Part shown: positions 1 to 9,123 of the stretch, piece by piece
Numbering within the stretch: position 1 is the first letter of the stretch
Layout of the letters: each line of letters begins with the position of its first letter
DNA from: Thermodesulfovibrionales bacterium
GTDB lineage: Bacteria; Nitrospirota; Thermodesulfovibrionia; Thermodesulfovibrionales; UBA9159
NCBI GenBank assembly: GCA_035686305.1
Contig: DASRZP010000030.1
Coordinates: forward strand, 1-33,024
Length of the DNA: 33,024 bases
Direction: 5' to 3'
Notes under the pieces: model-generated
The model's database searches: none
The model's input: the letters and a program-made list of their open reading frames with translations, nothing else
Told to the model about the DNA's origin: nothing
Translations under genes and position numbers: made by a program

Positions 1-65
1 ATGCCCGCTTCCCCCTCCTTCAGAATGCTTACAATCTGTTCCTCTGTATACCGCGTCTTCTTCAT
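1..65 (-). CDS. IS3-family transposase OrfA, N-terminal 21 residues only (partial)
   Basis: The start codon is at 63-65 on the minus strand, preceded by AAGGAGG at good spacing. The visible translation is MKKTRYTEEQIVSILKEGEA followed by G, then the window ends. This is the characteristic start of the helix-turn-helix OrfA of IS3-family transposases (consensus like MKKxRYTEEQIxxIL). OrfA binds the element ends and is fused to the DDE catalytic OrfB by programmed frameshifting in this family. Whether this copy is intact cannot be seen. Confidence 0.85.
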   Translation of the reverse strand, partial: MKKTRYTEEQIVSILKEGEAG

Positions 66-136
66 CCCTGCCTCCTTGTTCGAGTGTCCTATTATGCCAA
101 CACTCTACTTACAAGTGGCACATTTTTCGGGGGACA
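1..136 (-). mobile_element. End of an IS3-family insertion sequence (5' end of element, runs off left edge)
   Basis: The minus strand read from 136 begins TGTCCCCCGAAAAATG, a plausible terminal inverted repeat with the TG tip usual for IS3-family elements. About 70 bases later comes a strong ribosome binding site (AAGGAGG) and the start of a typical IS3 OrfA protein. The rest of the element lies beyond the window, so the second inverted repeat and the target duplication cannot be checked. The exact outer boundary at 136 is inferred from the TG/CA tip. Confidence 0.75.
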
Positions 137-168
137 GGTCCTAGCTTTTATATTTGCCAACGACACTA

Positions 169-870
169 TTATCCGAACAGACGCTCCCGATGAAGAGAGA
201 AGTTCTGGCCCCGGCTGGCCCCGTTAACCTGACGGAGCTTTTCACGGAAGCCTTCGATGGGCAAGAATGTATCGCAAACCGAGCGCAAGTAAGTGTAATG
301 TCTGCCTCGTTCACAAACGAACTCCATGAGGTTTACCCCTGCCGAGCTTAGTTGATCCGCAAGTTCCCCAGCGGTCTGCTTGTCTCGATCGCTCGCTTGC
401 CGGGTTGAGTACAGCGACGGGTCTGAGTTTGGATGATTGTGGAAGACCAAAACGGATCGGTAGCCGCCATTTACCGCCATTTGTTGAACATTCTGCAGAC
501 CAATTCCAAAATGAACCTGCGATCGATCCGGCCCTTTGTTGACCCACATTTTGTCGATGGTTTTGTTTCGCTCAAACGCTACTATGATCCATTCGTGCTT
601 CTTGTATTTCAGTCGCCCTGCGGCGAGAGCGGGAAACTCGAACAACTGTTCTGACATATTATAGACTGAACCATTTGCTGCCATACGCTTCTTAACCTCT
701 GCATTGACGGCGTATTCTCTTCTGTCGAACGTGTAATAGGAATCGATAGCCTTTGTTCTCCGCCGATCTGCTAACACTTGGACCTCATCCTCCGAAAGCG
801 GGCGGAGGTGGGCGAGAACAAAAATTGCAACTATGCCTAAGACTATTGCAAAAACGACCAGCAGGTCCAT
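169..870 (-). CDS. Membrane-anchored JAMM/MPN (RadC-like) metalloprotease-fold protein
   Basis: This is a 233-residue protein. Residues 3-21 form one hydrophobic N-terminal segment that should anchor it in the membrane. The C-terminal half carries a JAB/JAMM-type motif: FHNHP with H144 and H146, D150, then S160 and D163. The layout HxHP...SxxD resembles RadC-like MPN domains, in which the residues bind zinc for isopeptide or peptide cleavage, but the spacing between HxH and SxxD is several residues longer than usual. E100 or a nearby acidic residue could be the upstream catalytic glutamate. The start has AAGGA about 9 bases upstream. It stands alone between an IS end and a broken gene, so it is probably accessory. 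The substrate is unknown, and activity is not certain because of the altered spacing. Confidence 0.6.
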   Translation of the reverse strand: MDLLVVFAIVLGIVAIFVLAHLRPLSEDEVQVLADRRRTKAIDSYYTFDRREYAVNAEVKKRMAANGSVYNMSEQLFEFPALAAGRLKYKKHEWIIVAFERNKTIDKMWVNKGPDRSQVHFGIGLQNVQQMAVNGGYRSVLVFHNHPNSDPSLYSTRQASDRDKQTAGELADQLSSAGVNLMEFVCERGRHYTYLRSVCDTFLPIEGFREKLRQVNGASRGQNFSLHRERLFG

Positions 871-1014
871 GCCACTGTCCTTAATTATCTTCTTCGAAAG
901 CTGACGAATTAAATAGCCGCTGGTGAACAGTCAATTAAAAACCACGGATATCACCACTCGGATTGATTTTTTTGTACGCTGCCTTATTTCTTATTCTGAG
1001 GGGCAGGCATACCA

Positions 1015-1322
1015 TTAATTTTCTCCGATGCTCAGAATTGCACTGTTCATTTTATTCCAAAAGTCAAGTAACAGAACTTGCTCATTCTTGTAAAACGGCT
1101 CCATTAGAAAAGTGACTTTCCTTAATCTGCCAGTCTGGTGCGCCTCAGATGTGCGGAATTTGTCGTCAAAATCCGTTATTGTTTTCTCTATTTCAGCAAT
1201 TATTCCTTTAGGGATGATGGAGTTCTTTGGAGTAGCGTAGGCATCCACCAGTGGGCAAATGCCGGAGTTGTAAACCACAGAAGAATTGAGGCCCCTAGCG
1301 CGCTCATGATTTTCTTCTTCAT
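1015..1322 (-). pseudogene. Small exported protein gene split by a frameshift after the signal peptide
   Basis: An ATG at 1322 has an excellent ribosome binding site (AAGGAGGGAAG) and encodes a textbook signal peptide, MKKKIMSALGASILLWF-TTPAFA, but this frame runs into a stop about 17 codons after the likely cleavage site. The long downstream frame (ending TAA at 1015-1017) encodes about 80 residues with no start or ribosome binding site of its own and continues naturally from about 1250-1262. Joining them by one frameshift near the TTTGCCCAC stretch gives a periplasmic protein of roughly 100 residues. I do not recognise the mature domain. It could be a real inactivating mutation or a sequencing/assembly indel. 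Confidence 0.6.
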
Positions 1323-1916
1323 CTTCCCTCCTTATTCATGGTTAACCAGTTATTGGATAGTTTCCTCATAATATCAGAAAATTTTTAGGGTCGTCAATCC
1401 AAAACATCTACCAAGTTAACATGATCTATAAATAATCATTGGACCTTTGAAGTTGTTCAATACTCAAAGTGTGTTCTTAGAGAGTTAACCGTCTAATTCC
1501 CATTTCTACTCCATATTGTTGGATTATGTCCAAACGATGTTAGTTCCCAGGAACCTAAACTACGTCCTCCCCATCTGTATTGAACCAGCGCAGATTCTAC
1601 CACGATGCGACAGCCCACGAGACCAACTCAAAACGGCCTCATAAGGGTCATACTCATTACTCTTATACCAATCTGATTGAGGTCGAGTCTAGACCCTTAT
1701 TCTTTCCCTACCATCCTGAACAAATGCGTTTCCATCCTCGCCGCTGCGGGGGAGTACCTCTTGACTCTTGAAATGCAACCTGCGGGACTTCGTTTTTCCT
1801 CGGTCAAACAAAGCGAGCGTATGTATGTGAAGCAGGGAAATAGAACTCTGTTCAGGATTTGTTGGGTGATTATGTAAGGCGCGGAAAACTAACTTATTGA
1901 ACGGCAGGAAAGAGAA
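1323..1916. other. About 0.6 kb without a supported gene
   Basis: The stretch is relatively AT-rich next to 1330-1500 and then mixed. The short open frames in it (about 60-66 codons on the plus strand near 1580-1877) have no ribosome binding site or recognisable protein features. It lies between the broken exported-protein gene and the 3' end of tRNA-Asp. I see no repeat, tRNA-end copy or integrase in it. Confidence 0.5.
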
Positions 1917-1993
<77 letters not shown>

Positions 1994-2134
1994 AAGGAAG
2001 CGTCACATCGATTCATATTATCCAGATTTTCAGAAAAAAAAGCAACCGCTCACTGCTGTCCTTAGGCTGAAGGAAATGAGAACGTAACCTGTTATTGCTA
2101 TTCCTATCGGAAGCCAATTCTGGTAAACTCAGAT

Positions 2135-3121
2135 ATGTCCATCATCAGGGTCGAGAACGTCGTAAAGCGGTTTGGCAACATCACTGCGGTGAACGATATC
2201 TCTTTTGAGGTCGAAGAGGGTTCCATCTTCGGTTTTCTCGGCCCGAACGGAGCGGGGAAGACGACAACCATCAACATCCTCTGCACCTTGCTGGCTCCGA
2301 CATCTGGAAAGGCCTTCATCAACGGCTATGACTGCTCAAGGGAGCCCTCAAAGGTAAGAAAGTCGATCGGCCTTGTTTTCCAGGATTCGACACTCGATAA
2401 AGACCTGACGGCCTATGAGAATCTGATGTTTCACGCCTTCCTCTATGATGTCGGGAAGGATGAGCGGGGGGAGCGAGTCAAGGATGCCCTTAATTTTGTG
2501 GGACTGTATGACAGAAGGAATGATCTCATCAAAAAATTTTCCGGAGGCATGAAAAGGCGGCTCGAGGTGGCGCGGGGGCTTATCCATAGACCGAAGGTGC
2601 TCTTCCTCGATGAGCCGACACTTGGTCTCGATCCGCAGACAAGGACGAATCTCTGGGAGTTCATTGTCGACCTCCCGAGACAACATAGCGTGACGGTCTT
2701 CATGACAACGCACTACATGGAAGAGGCTGAGGTCTGCGACAGAATCGCGATCATCGATAACGGCAAGATCATTACCATGGGAACGCCGGACGAACTGAAG
2801 AAGACCATCGGCGGCGATGTCATCTATCTCAGGACGACGGACAACGAAAAGGCCAGGATCGAGATCGAGAGGTTGTTTAAGGTGGAGGTCTCGGAGAAGG
2901 ACAGTGAGCTCTTCCTCACGACAGTGAAAGGCGATGCATGCATACCTGAGATCATCAGGGCGATGGGGGAGACCGTGCTCTCTGTCAGGCTCCAGAGGCC
3001 GACGCTCAATGACGTCTTCCTGAAGATGACCGGCAAGGAGATCAGGGGCGAGGATGTCTCCTCTTCCGACACCATCAAACAGGCCGTCAGATCGTACCGG
3101 AGGAAACTTGATAGAGGCTAA
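2135..3121 (+). CDS. ABC-2 type exporter, ATP-binding subunit (DrrA/CcmA-like)
   Basis: This is a 328-residue nucleotide-binding subunit that would energise export of a drug, lipid or polysaccharide through the membrane partner encoded just downstream. Walker A is GPNGAGKT at residues 36-43, the ABC signature is FSGGM at 135-139, Walker B is VLFLDE at 155-160, and the switch histidine is H193 (TTHYMEE). The segment after about residue 220 resembles the C-terminal domain typical of daunorubicin-resistance type ATPases. The ATG at 2135 has only a weak ribosome binding site. The gene ends inside the start region of the permease gene, so the two should be translationally coupled. The transported substrate cannot be told from sequence. 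Confidence 0.92.
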   Translation: MSIIRVENVVKRFGNITAVNDISFEVEEGSIFGFLGPNGAGKTTTINILCTLLAPTSGKAFINGYDCSREPSKVRKSIGLVFQDSTLDKDLTAYENLMFHAFLYDVGKDERGERVKDALNFVGLYDRRNDLIKKFSGGMKRRLEVARGLIHRPKVLFLDEPTLGLDPQTRTNLWEFIVDLPRQHSVTVFMTTHYMEEAEVCDRIAIIDNGKIITMGTPDELKKTIGGDVIYLRTTDNEKARIEIERLFKVEVSEKDSELFLTTVKGDACIPEIIRAMGETVLSVRLQRPTLNDVFLKMTGKEIRGEDVSSSDTIKQAVRSYRRKLDRG

Positions 3122-3872
3122 TGCTGTCTACGTCCTCGTGGCGAGGGAATTCAAGAAATTTGTGCGGGAGAAGAGCAGACTCATCTCTACGATCGCAAGG
3201 CCGCTCATATGGCTCTTCCTCGTCGGAGGCGGCATGTCGAGACTCGTCGGACCGGGGATGGCGATGGGTGTCACGTACATGCAGTTCATATTCCCCGGCA
3301 TCCTCGGAATGACGGTACTCTTCAGTTCGATATTCTCTTCCATCTCGATTATCTGGGACAAGGAATTCGGCTTCATGAAGGAGATCCTCGTTGCGCCCGT
3401 ATCGCGGTTCTCCATCGTAATCGGAAAGGCGCTGAGCGGGACGCTCATCTCAGTCATCCAGGCCGCCATCATCCTCGCACTCTTCCCAGTTCTCGGCATT
3501 CATCTTGATGTTTCGGCAATTGTCTGGACCGTTCTCGTCTCTGTCCTCTTGTCGTTCTGTCTTTCGTCTTTCGGCATCGTCATCGCGACCTTTTATGAGA
3601 GCTTCGAGAGCTTCAGCGTCATCATGAATTTCATCGTCATGCCGATGTTCTTTCTTTCCGGGGCGATGTATCCCGTAAAGATGCTCCCGGAGATCTTAAA
3701 GATCGTGGCCCGTCTGAATCCCTTTACCTACGGCATCGATGCCCTGAAACACTCGGTCTTCGGGAACCTTGGGGTTTTCGATTTCTCGCTTCTTATGGAC
3801 GTCAGTGTCCTCGGTATTACGTCGGTGATCTTTGTTGCGATTGCGGGGTCTCTCTTTGAACGGAAGAAATAG
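3108..3872 (+). CDS. ABC-2 type exporter, membrane permease subunit
   Basis: This integral membrane protein has about six hydrophobic segments and the ABC-2 layout, including the conserved stretch MPMFFLSGAMYPVKMLP and the following NPFTYGIDALKHS, typical of DrrB/NodJ-like permeases. It forms the channel for the ATPase just upstream. I place the start at TTG 3108-3110 because GGAGG sits at 3099-3103 just before it and the protein then begins at the usual point before the conserved amphipathic helix. An in-frame ATG at 3054 would add 18 residues that do not look family-like and would overlap the ATPase by 68 bases. The stop codon TAG at 3870-3872 abuts the stop of the opposing gene with no gap. 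Confidence 0.88.
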   Translation: MIEANAVYVLVAREFKKFVREKSRLISTIARPLIWLFLVGGGMSRLVGPGMAMGVTYMQFIFPGILGMTVLFSSIFSSISIIWDKEFGFMKEILVAPVSRFSIVIGKALSGTLISVIQAAIILALFPVLGIHLDVSAIVWTVLVSVLLSFCLSSFGIVIATFYESFESFSVIMNFIVMPMFFLSGAMYPVKMLPEILKIVARLNPFTYGIDALKHSVFGNLGVFDFSLLMDVSVLGITSVIFVAIAGSLFERKK

Positions 3873-5570
3873 TCAGAGCCTTCCCGACCGTATGATCGAA
3901 ATGATGAGCCATATGCCGAGGATGAAGGCGAGGCCGAAGCTGGCGACCCCGAGAAGAGAAAAGCCGAATACCTGGGGCCCAACTCCGGTCGCGTGCATAA
4001 TGGCCGAGCTGATGAGGATGGCGCTGATGATCATGCCGAAGGAGACCCTGTTGCTCGACCGGTCCATATCCATGATGAATTTTTCGAGACCGATATGGGT
4101 CATCTTGATATGGAAGTCGTCCTTGAGGACCTTCCGCATGATCTGCTGCATCTGCTTGGGAAAGAGGACGACAAAGTCGCTCAGCTCAAGGGAGTGTTTG
4201 CTCACCTTCTCATAGATCTGCGCAGGGCTGTACCTTTTTCTTGCAAGTTTCGCAGCATAGGGTTCGAAGGCGACGAAGAAGTCAAAATGGGGATCGAGCT
4301 CCCTGCCGATGCTTTCGAGGATGAGGAGAGACTTGTTGATAAGGAGGAGATCGGAGGGTATCGTAAGCCGGTGTTTGAGGGCGACATGGGTGAAGGTATC
4401 GAGGTACTTCGCAAAGTCTATCTGCTGAAGGGTGAGACCGTAGAGGGGTTCGAGCATGTCGATGAGGTCCGACTTAAAGTCTCTTCTGAAGGCATCCATA
4501 TCCACATCCTTGGGAACGTAGCCGAGTTCCGTATACAGGTCGATCAACCGGTCGAAGTCCTTGTGGACGAAGGCGAGAAAGGTGTTCCCCATGGTCTGCA
4601 TCAAATCCGCTGAGACGTATCCGACGATTCCAAAATCCACAAAGCTGATCCTTCCGTCGGGCAGGACGAACATGTTGCCGGGATGAGGGTCTCCGTGGAG
4701 AAAACCGTCTTCCAGGACCATCTTGAAGTAGGCCTCGACCCCCACGCGTGCGAGTCTCTGCCGGTCGAGGCCGAGGGCCTCAATCTTTTGAATGTTGTCA
4801 ATTCTCACCCCCGAGACCCTCTCCATGACAAGGACCTTCCTTGTGACGAGTTCCTGATAGGCGCGGGGGATGTAGACATCAAGACTGGTCTCGAAGTTCC
4901 TTTTGAACCTCATACAGTTCCTGGCTTCGTTTACAAAGTCAAGCTCCTTCCTTATGGTCTTCGAAAACTCCTCAACGATACCGAGAGGGTTGAAGAACCT
5001 GCTCTCGGGAACGTACCTGTCGAGGAGACGGGCAAGGGCAAAGAGGATATTGATGTCCGTCTCTATCGTCTCTTCTATGCGCGGCCTCTGGATCTTGACG
5101 ATGACGTCGCTTCCATCGACAAGTCGTGCATAATGGACCTGGGCGATGGAAGCCGCCGCTACCGGTACGTCTTCGAACTCTTGGAATATCTCGGAGAGCG
5201 GCATCCTGAGCTCTTCTTCGATGATACGCTTTGCAGCGCTGACAGGGAAGGGCGGAACTTCATCCTGAAGCTTCTTGAATTCGTTGGCATACTCAGCGGT
5301 GATGAGGTCCGGTCGTGAGGAAAGGACCTGGGCGAGCTTTATGAATGTGGGGCCAAGCTCCCCAAAGGCGATTCTGAGCCGTTCCGGGATGGTCGGCCCT
5401 CTCAGTACAGGCCACTGCCCGAAGGACTTGAGTCTCTTCAGGAAAGGAATATACTTGCTGAGATGGATCTGGTCTATGAAACGGCCAAAACCATGCTTCA
5501 GGAATACGTTGACAACCTGTTGAAGTCTCCGCGCAGATTTGTACGTGCGCGTCAATCTGAAGAAGGCCAC
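3873..5570 (-). CDS. ubiB: UbiB/ABC1 (AarF) family atypical kinase
   Basis: This 565-residue member of the UbiB/ADCK family of atypical protein-kinase-fold ATPases supports quinone biosynthesis or membrane lipid homeostasis. Visible family marks are GPTFIKLAQ at 73-81 (the KxGQ motif, here KLAQ), the Ala-rich loop AAASIAQ at 138-144, the ATP-binding lysine K159 in VIVKIQRP, the catalytic-loop equivalent HGDPHPGN at 292-299 and DFG at 312-314. Two hydrophobic C-terminal segments (about 510-530 and 538-560) would anchor it to the membrane, as in the family. The gene follows the phasin-like gene with a 6-base gap and likely shares its transcript. The UbiB assignment is firm at family level. No other quinone genes except ubiX are in the window. 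Confidence 0.9.
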   Translation of the reverse strand: MAFFRLTRTYKSARRLQQVVNVFLKHGFGRFIDQIHLSKYIPFLKRLKSFGQWPVLRGPTIPERLRIAFGELGPTFIKLAQVLSSRPDLITAEYANEFKKLQDEVPPFPVSAAKRIIEEELRMPLSEIFQEFEDVPVAAASIAQVHYARLVDGSDVIVKIQRPRIEETIETDINILFALARLLDRYVPESRFFNPLGIVEEFSKTIRKELDFVNEARNCMRFKRNFETSLDVYIPRAYQELVTRKVLVMERVSGVRIDNIQKIEALGLDRQRLARVGVEAYFKMVLEDGFLHGDPHPGNMFVLPDGRISFVDFGIVGYVSADLMQTMGNTFLAFVHKDFDRLIDLYTELGYVPKDVDMDAFRRDFKSDLIDMLEPLYGLTLQQIDFAKYLDTFTHVALKHRLTIPSDLLLINKSLLILESIGRELDPHFDFFVAFEPYAAKLARKRYSPAQIYEKVSKHSLELSDFVVLFPKQMQQIMRKVLKDDFHIKMTHIGLEKFIMDMDRSSNRVSFGMIISAILISSAIMHATGVGPQVFGFSLLGVASFGLAFILGIWLIISIIRSGRL

Positions 5571-5576
5571 AAGGGG

Positions 5577-5903
5577 TTATCCTTTTTTCGGAGCTTCTCC
5601 TCCCGCAGCCTCCAACTTGCTGACACGTGCAGACAACGACTGGACATGCTGGTCAAGTTTCGAGAGGTCTTCCTTGCTCGGAAGGCTCATCATGTCCAGG
5701 GTCTTTGTCACCACATCATTGATACTTTTCGAGAACTGTTCCGTGCTCTTGTCGGCCTTATCGGTCCATTCCTTTACGAGCTTCGCTCCCTGTGATTCAC
5801 TGAGTTCGCCTTTCTTGACGAGTTCATCGATGAATTCCTTTACCTTCTCCTGCGCACCAAGACCTGCGAGCAATGCATTTCTCATGAGATCAAAGACCGT
5901 CAT
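5577..5903 (-). CDS. Phasin-like coiled-coil protein
   Basis: This small, highly charged 108-residue helical protein resembles the phasin-like proteins (PhaF/PhaI type) annotated as polyhydroxyalkanoate granule regulators. It has an amphipathic N-terminus (MTVFDLMRNALLAGLG), a helical body rich in Lys and Glu, and a C-terminal heptad region (DLSKLDQHVQSLSARVSKLE, about residues 79-98) likely to form a coiled coil. The ribosome binding site is strong (AGGAGG, 8 bases before ATG). In many bacteria such a gene sits next to ubiB, as here. No PHA synthase is in the window, so a role in granules is only a possibility. Confidence 0.7.
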   Translation of the reverse strand: MTVFDLMRNALLAGLGAQEKVKEFIDELVKKGELSESQGAKLVKEWTDKADKSTEQFSKSINDVVTKTLDMMSLPSKEDLSKLDQHVQSLSARVSKLEAAGGEAPKKG

Positions 5904-5987
5904 GAAGCACCTCCTGTAATTATTTTGTAGTAGGCAGCCGGAAGCGAGAGATGGAAGAGCGACGGGGAAGAGTGATATCCGGTCCTT

Positions 5988-8663
5988 TCATTCTCCGGCT
6001 CCGTGCTGCGTATTACCTCTGTTGTCTGCTCCCTGTAAACTTTTCTCAACTATATCGTACACTGATTCGAGCGCACTGTCCAGTTTCTCAAGGTTGCTCG
6101 TGCCGCCTTGCGCCATTTCCGCCTTGCCGCCACCTCTCCCTTGTGTCAGGGCTGAGACCTTCTTGAGGATCTCTCCGGCATTGAAACGGTCTGTCAGGTC
6201 TCTCGTGACCATCGTGAGTATCGATGCCTGGCCATCTTTTGCCGAAGCCATACAGATGATCCCCGAGCGCATCCTGTCTCTGATGTTGTCCGCAAGGACC
6301 CTAAGGTCCTTCTGTTCAAGACCGTCGACCCTGCAGGAAAGGACCAGGATCCCGTCAATCGATTTAGCCTTCTCGATCATCGATGATGAGTCTTTTGCAG
6401 CAGCCTTGAACTTAAAGGCCTCCAACTCCTTTTCAAGTGTCCTCATGTCTGCGAGGAGTCTCTCGATCCTGGCAGAAGCCTTGTCGGTCTTCAGGAGTTC
6501 ATTGATCCTCCTCAGTTCAGCGACCTTATCTTTCAGGAACCGGAAAGCCTCCCTGCCGGTCAACGCCTCTATTCTCCTGATGCCTGAGGCAACGCTGCCT
6601 TCAGAGACGATGACAAAAAACCCTATCTCGCCCGTCGCCTTGCAGTGGGTTCCTCCGCAGAGTTCCGAACTGAAACCCGGAACGCTCACGACGCGAACCA
6701 TCTCCCCATACTTCTCCCCGAAGAGTGCCGTCGCACCGGAATCTATGGCTGTCTTGATATCCGAGACAGAGGTTACAACCGGCAGGTTCTCGATGACCTT
6801 CTCCACGAGCCTGGTCTCGATGGTGGCCACTTCAGCATCGTCAAGGGACGAGAAATGAGTGAAATCGAAGCGCAGCCGCTCAGGAGATACCAGTGACCCG
6901 GCCTGCTTTACGTGGTCGCCGAGAACGGAACGGAGAATCTCATGGAGGAGATGGGTTGCCGTGTGGTTCTTCATGGTTGCCCTTCTCTTTTCGGCATCGA
7001 CGCGGCATTCGACCTTGTCCCATACACGGAGGAGACCCTTCCTGATCTTGACGACATGGGCGTGGAGCCCCTCAAGGGGCTTCTTGGTGTCGAGGACAAG
7101 GGCCCTGAAGTTCTGTCCCGTCATCTCTCCCGTATCTCCGACCTGGCCGCCGGATTCCCCATAAAAAGGGGTCCTATCGAGGAATATCTCGACCTCCATT
7201 CCCTCTGACGCCTCTTTCATGACCTTGCCTTCTCTCAGAATCGCCCTTATAACGGATTCTCCTTCGAGGGATTCATAACCGATGAACTCAGTCTTCCCGA
7301 CCTCCGACAAAAGCTCCCGGTATATCGATGCTACACCCTCTTCCTCGCCTACCCAAGAAGCCCTCGCCCTCTCCCTCTGTATCTCCATCTCCTTCAGGAA
7401 ACCCTCTTCGTCGATCATGAGGCCGTTGTCGGAGGCTATATCCCGGGCGAGGTCAAGAGGAAAGCCGAAGGTGTCGTACAGTTTAAAGAGCTCATTGCCT
7501 GGGATGGTCTTCAGGCCCGATTTTCTGAGGGAGCCTACGAGGTCATCCATGATCTTCATACCCTGTTCAAGGGTCCTCTCGAAACGCTCCTCCTCGACCA
7601 TGAGGATCCTCGATGAACGTTCTGTTTCGTCAGGCAGTTCGGGGTAGACACTTCCCATGGCAGACGATACAGAGTCAATCAACTGAAACAAAACGGGCTT
7701 CTCGATGCCGAGTAGACGGGCATGACGTGAGGCCCTCCTGATGATCCGCCGCAGGACGTACCCCCTCCCTTCGTTGGAAGGCATGAGTCCCTCTGACAGC
7801 AGGAACGCTATTGATCTGATGTGGTCTGCTATGATCCGTATGGAAGTATCCCTTTCGACGCTCCTGCCGTATTCCACGCCCGTACGCTCAGTAATGGCCG
7901 AAATGATCGGTGAAAAGAGGTCGGTATCGAAGTTGTTGAGTTTGCCCTGCAGGACGGCCGAGACCCTTTCGAGTCCCATGCCGGTGTCAATGCTCGGTTT
8001 TGGAAGGGGCGTGAGGGTCCCTTTTTCGTCACGGTTGAACTGCATGAAGACAAGGTTCCAGATCTCGAGGAACCTGTCGCAGTCGCATCCGACGGCACAG
8101 TCAGGCCTGCCGCAGCCCACGCCTTCTCCCTGATCGATGATAATCTCGGAACATGGTCCGCAGGGCCCTGTGTCGCCCATCTGCCAGAAGTTGTCCTTTG
8201 CGCCGAGCCGAACGATGCGCTCCGCAGGAATGCCCGTGAGTTCTCTCCAGAGTTTCTCCGCCTCATCGTCATTCTCAAAGACCGTCGCCCAGAGCCTCTC
8301 TTTCGGCAGCCTGAAACGCTCTATCAGAAGCTCCCACGCAAAGAGAATGGCGTCTCTCTTGAAATAGTCGCCAAAGGAAAAATTCCCGAGCATCTCGAAG
8401 AAGGTGTGATGCCGGGCTGTATGGCCCACGTTCTCTATGTCGCTGTGTTTGCCTCCGGCCCTCATGCATTTCTGGCATGAGGCGGCCCTTTTGTATGGGC
8501 GAGTCTCTTTACCGAGGAAGACGGACTTAAACTGGACCATACCTGCGTTGGTGAAGAGAAGGGTGGGGTCGCCCTTGGGAATCAACGGGGAACTCCTTAC
8601 GGGCTCGTGACCCTTCTCGCGAAAGAACTCAAGGAATGCAGACCGTATCTCGGCGCTTTTCAT
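5988..8663 (-). CDS. alaS: Alanyl-tRNA synthetase
   Basis: This 891-residue cytoplasmic enzyme charges tRNA-Ala and, through its editing domain, hydrolyses mischarged Ser and Gly. The N-terminal class II core is clear (RSSPLIP, TNAGMVQFK, RAASCQKCMRAGGKHSD-type motif). The editing domain carries the zinc/editing motif HTATH near residue 564 and CGGTHC near residue 668, and a C-terminal oligomerisation region with a Gly-rich segment (QGRGGGKAEMAQGG) follows. Length is normal for the family. It is the downstream part of the recA-pilT-recX run, the classic bacterial recA-recX-alaS neighbourhood, but is set apart by 115 bases that could hold its own promoter. Confidence 0.98.
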   Translation of the reverse strand: MKSAEIRSAFLEFFREKGHEPVRSSPLIPKGDPTLLFTNAGMVQFKSVFLGKETRPYKRAASCQKCMRAGGKHSDIENVGHTARHHTFFEMLGNFSFGDYFKRDAILFAWELLIERFRLPKERLWATVFENDDEAEKLWRELTGIPAERIVRLGAKDNFWQMGDTGPCGPCSEIIIDQGEGVGCGRPDCAVGCDCDRFLEIWNLVFMQFNRDEKGTLTPLPKPSIDTGMGLERVSAVLQGKLNNFDTDLFSPIISAITERTGVEYGRSVERDTSIRIIADHIRSIAFLLSEGLMPSNEGRGYVLRRIIRRASRHARLLGIEKPVLFQLIDSVSSAMGSVYPELPDETERSSRILMVEEERFERTLEQGMKIMDDLVGSLRKSGLKTIPGNELFKLYDTFGFPLDLARDIASDNGLMIDEEGFLKEMEIQRERARASWVGEEEGVASIYRELLSEVGKTEFIGYESLEGESVIRAILREGKVMKEASEGMEVEIFLDRTPFYGESGGQVGDTGEMTGQNFRALVLDTKKPLEGLHAHVVKIRKGLLRVWDKVECRVDAEKRRATMKNHTATHLLHEILRSVLGDHVKQAGSLVSPERLRFDFTHFSSLDDAEVATIETRLVEKVIENLPVVTSVSDIKTAIDSGATALFGEKYGEMVRVVSVPGFSSELCGGTHCKATGEIGFFVIVSEGSVASGIRRIEALTGREAFRFLKDKVAELRRINELLKTDKASARIERLLADMRTLEKELEAFKFKAAAKDSSSMIEKAKSIDGILVLSCRVDGLEQKDLRVLADNIRDRMRSGIICMASAKDGQASILTMVTRDLTDRFNAGEILKKVSALTQGRGGGKAEMAQGGTSNLEKLDSALESVYDIVEKSLQGADNRGNTQHGAGE

Positions 8664-8778
8664 AATCTGTTTATCCCTCCCAGAACATGGTTGAAGGATG
8701 AAGATTCACGATGCCCTGGGCAAAAGAAGAGGTCGTGAACCTCACCGTGATCATCATCCAATCGTCATTGACGAGCGA

Positions 8779-9123
8779 CTACTTTGTTATTCCCGGTTCT
8801 GTCGAGACAATCTCTGTCAGTTTGCCGTCGGTGAAATACAGCCTTGTCTTAAAGAATCCCATCATCCGAGAGTATACCCATTCCTCCCGCTGCTTCCCGT
8901 CTTCAGTGAGCGCGAGGGGGATGACTTCTGAGGGACTACCCCATGCGTACCTGACCTGCTGAAAGGTCATTCCCGTGGCTATTGAACCGTCCTCTATCTG
9001 TTCCCGGACTGCGGGTGGATAGTCCTTGATCTCGTCGGCAGAATACCGCACCGCCGTCGAACAGCCCGGAGAGGACCAGAGGCTTATCAGGACAAGCACC
9101 GCGATACAAGAAGCCCTCTTCAT
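8779..9123 (-). CDS. Small lipoprotein, SmpA/OmlA (BamE)-like fold
   Basis: This is a 114-residue protein with a lipoprotein signal sequence (hydrophobic residues 7-17, lipobox SPGC with the acylated Cys at 21). The mature part contains GMTFQQVRYAWGSPSEV and a following beta-rich segment (EEWVYSRM, RLYFTDGKLTEI), the pattern of BamE/SmpA-OmlA domain proteins, in which G-M-x-x-x-x-V-x-x-x-x-G-x-P starts the fold. A periplasm-facing, membrane-anchored location is expected. Its ATG overlaps the recX stop by four bases (ATGA). The exact role, including whether it works with a Bam complex, is unknown. Confidence 0.75.
   Translation of the reverse strand: MKRASCIAVLVLISLWSSPGCSTAVRYSADEIKDYPPAVREQIEDGSIATGMTFQQVRYAWGSPSEVIPLALTEDGKQREEWVYSRMMGFFKTRLYFTDGKLTEIVSTEPGITK

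Noticed and set aside
1580-1877. Two short plus-strand open frames left of tRNA-Asp
   Set aside because: They have no ribosome binding site, no family resemblance, and they overlap each other in different frames.
6022-6858. 278-codon plus-strand open frame inside alaS
   Set aside because: It is antisense to a full-length, intact alaS; the Ser-rich translation is typical of an opposite-strand shadow.
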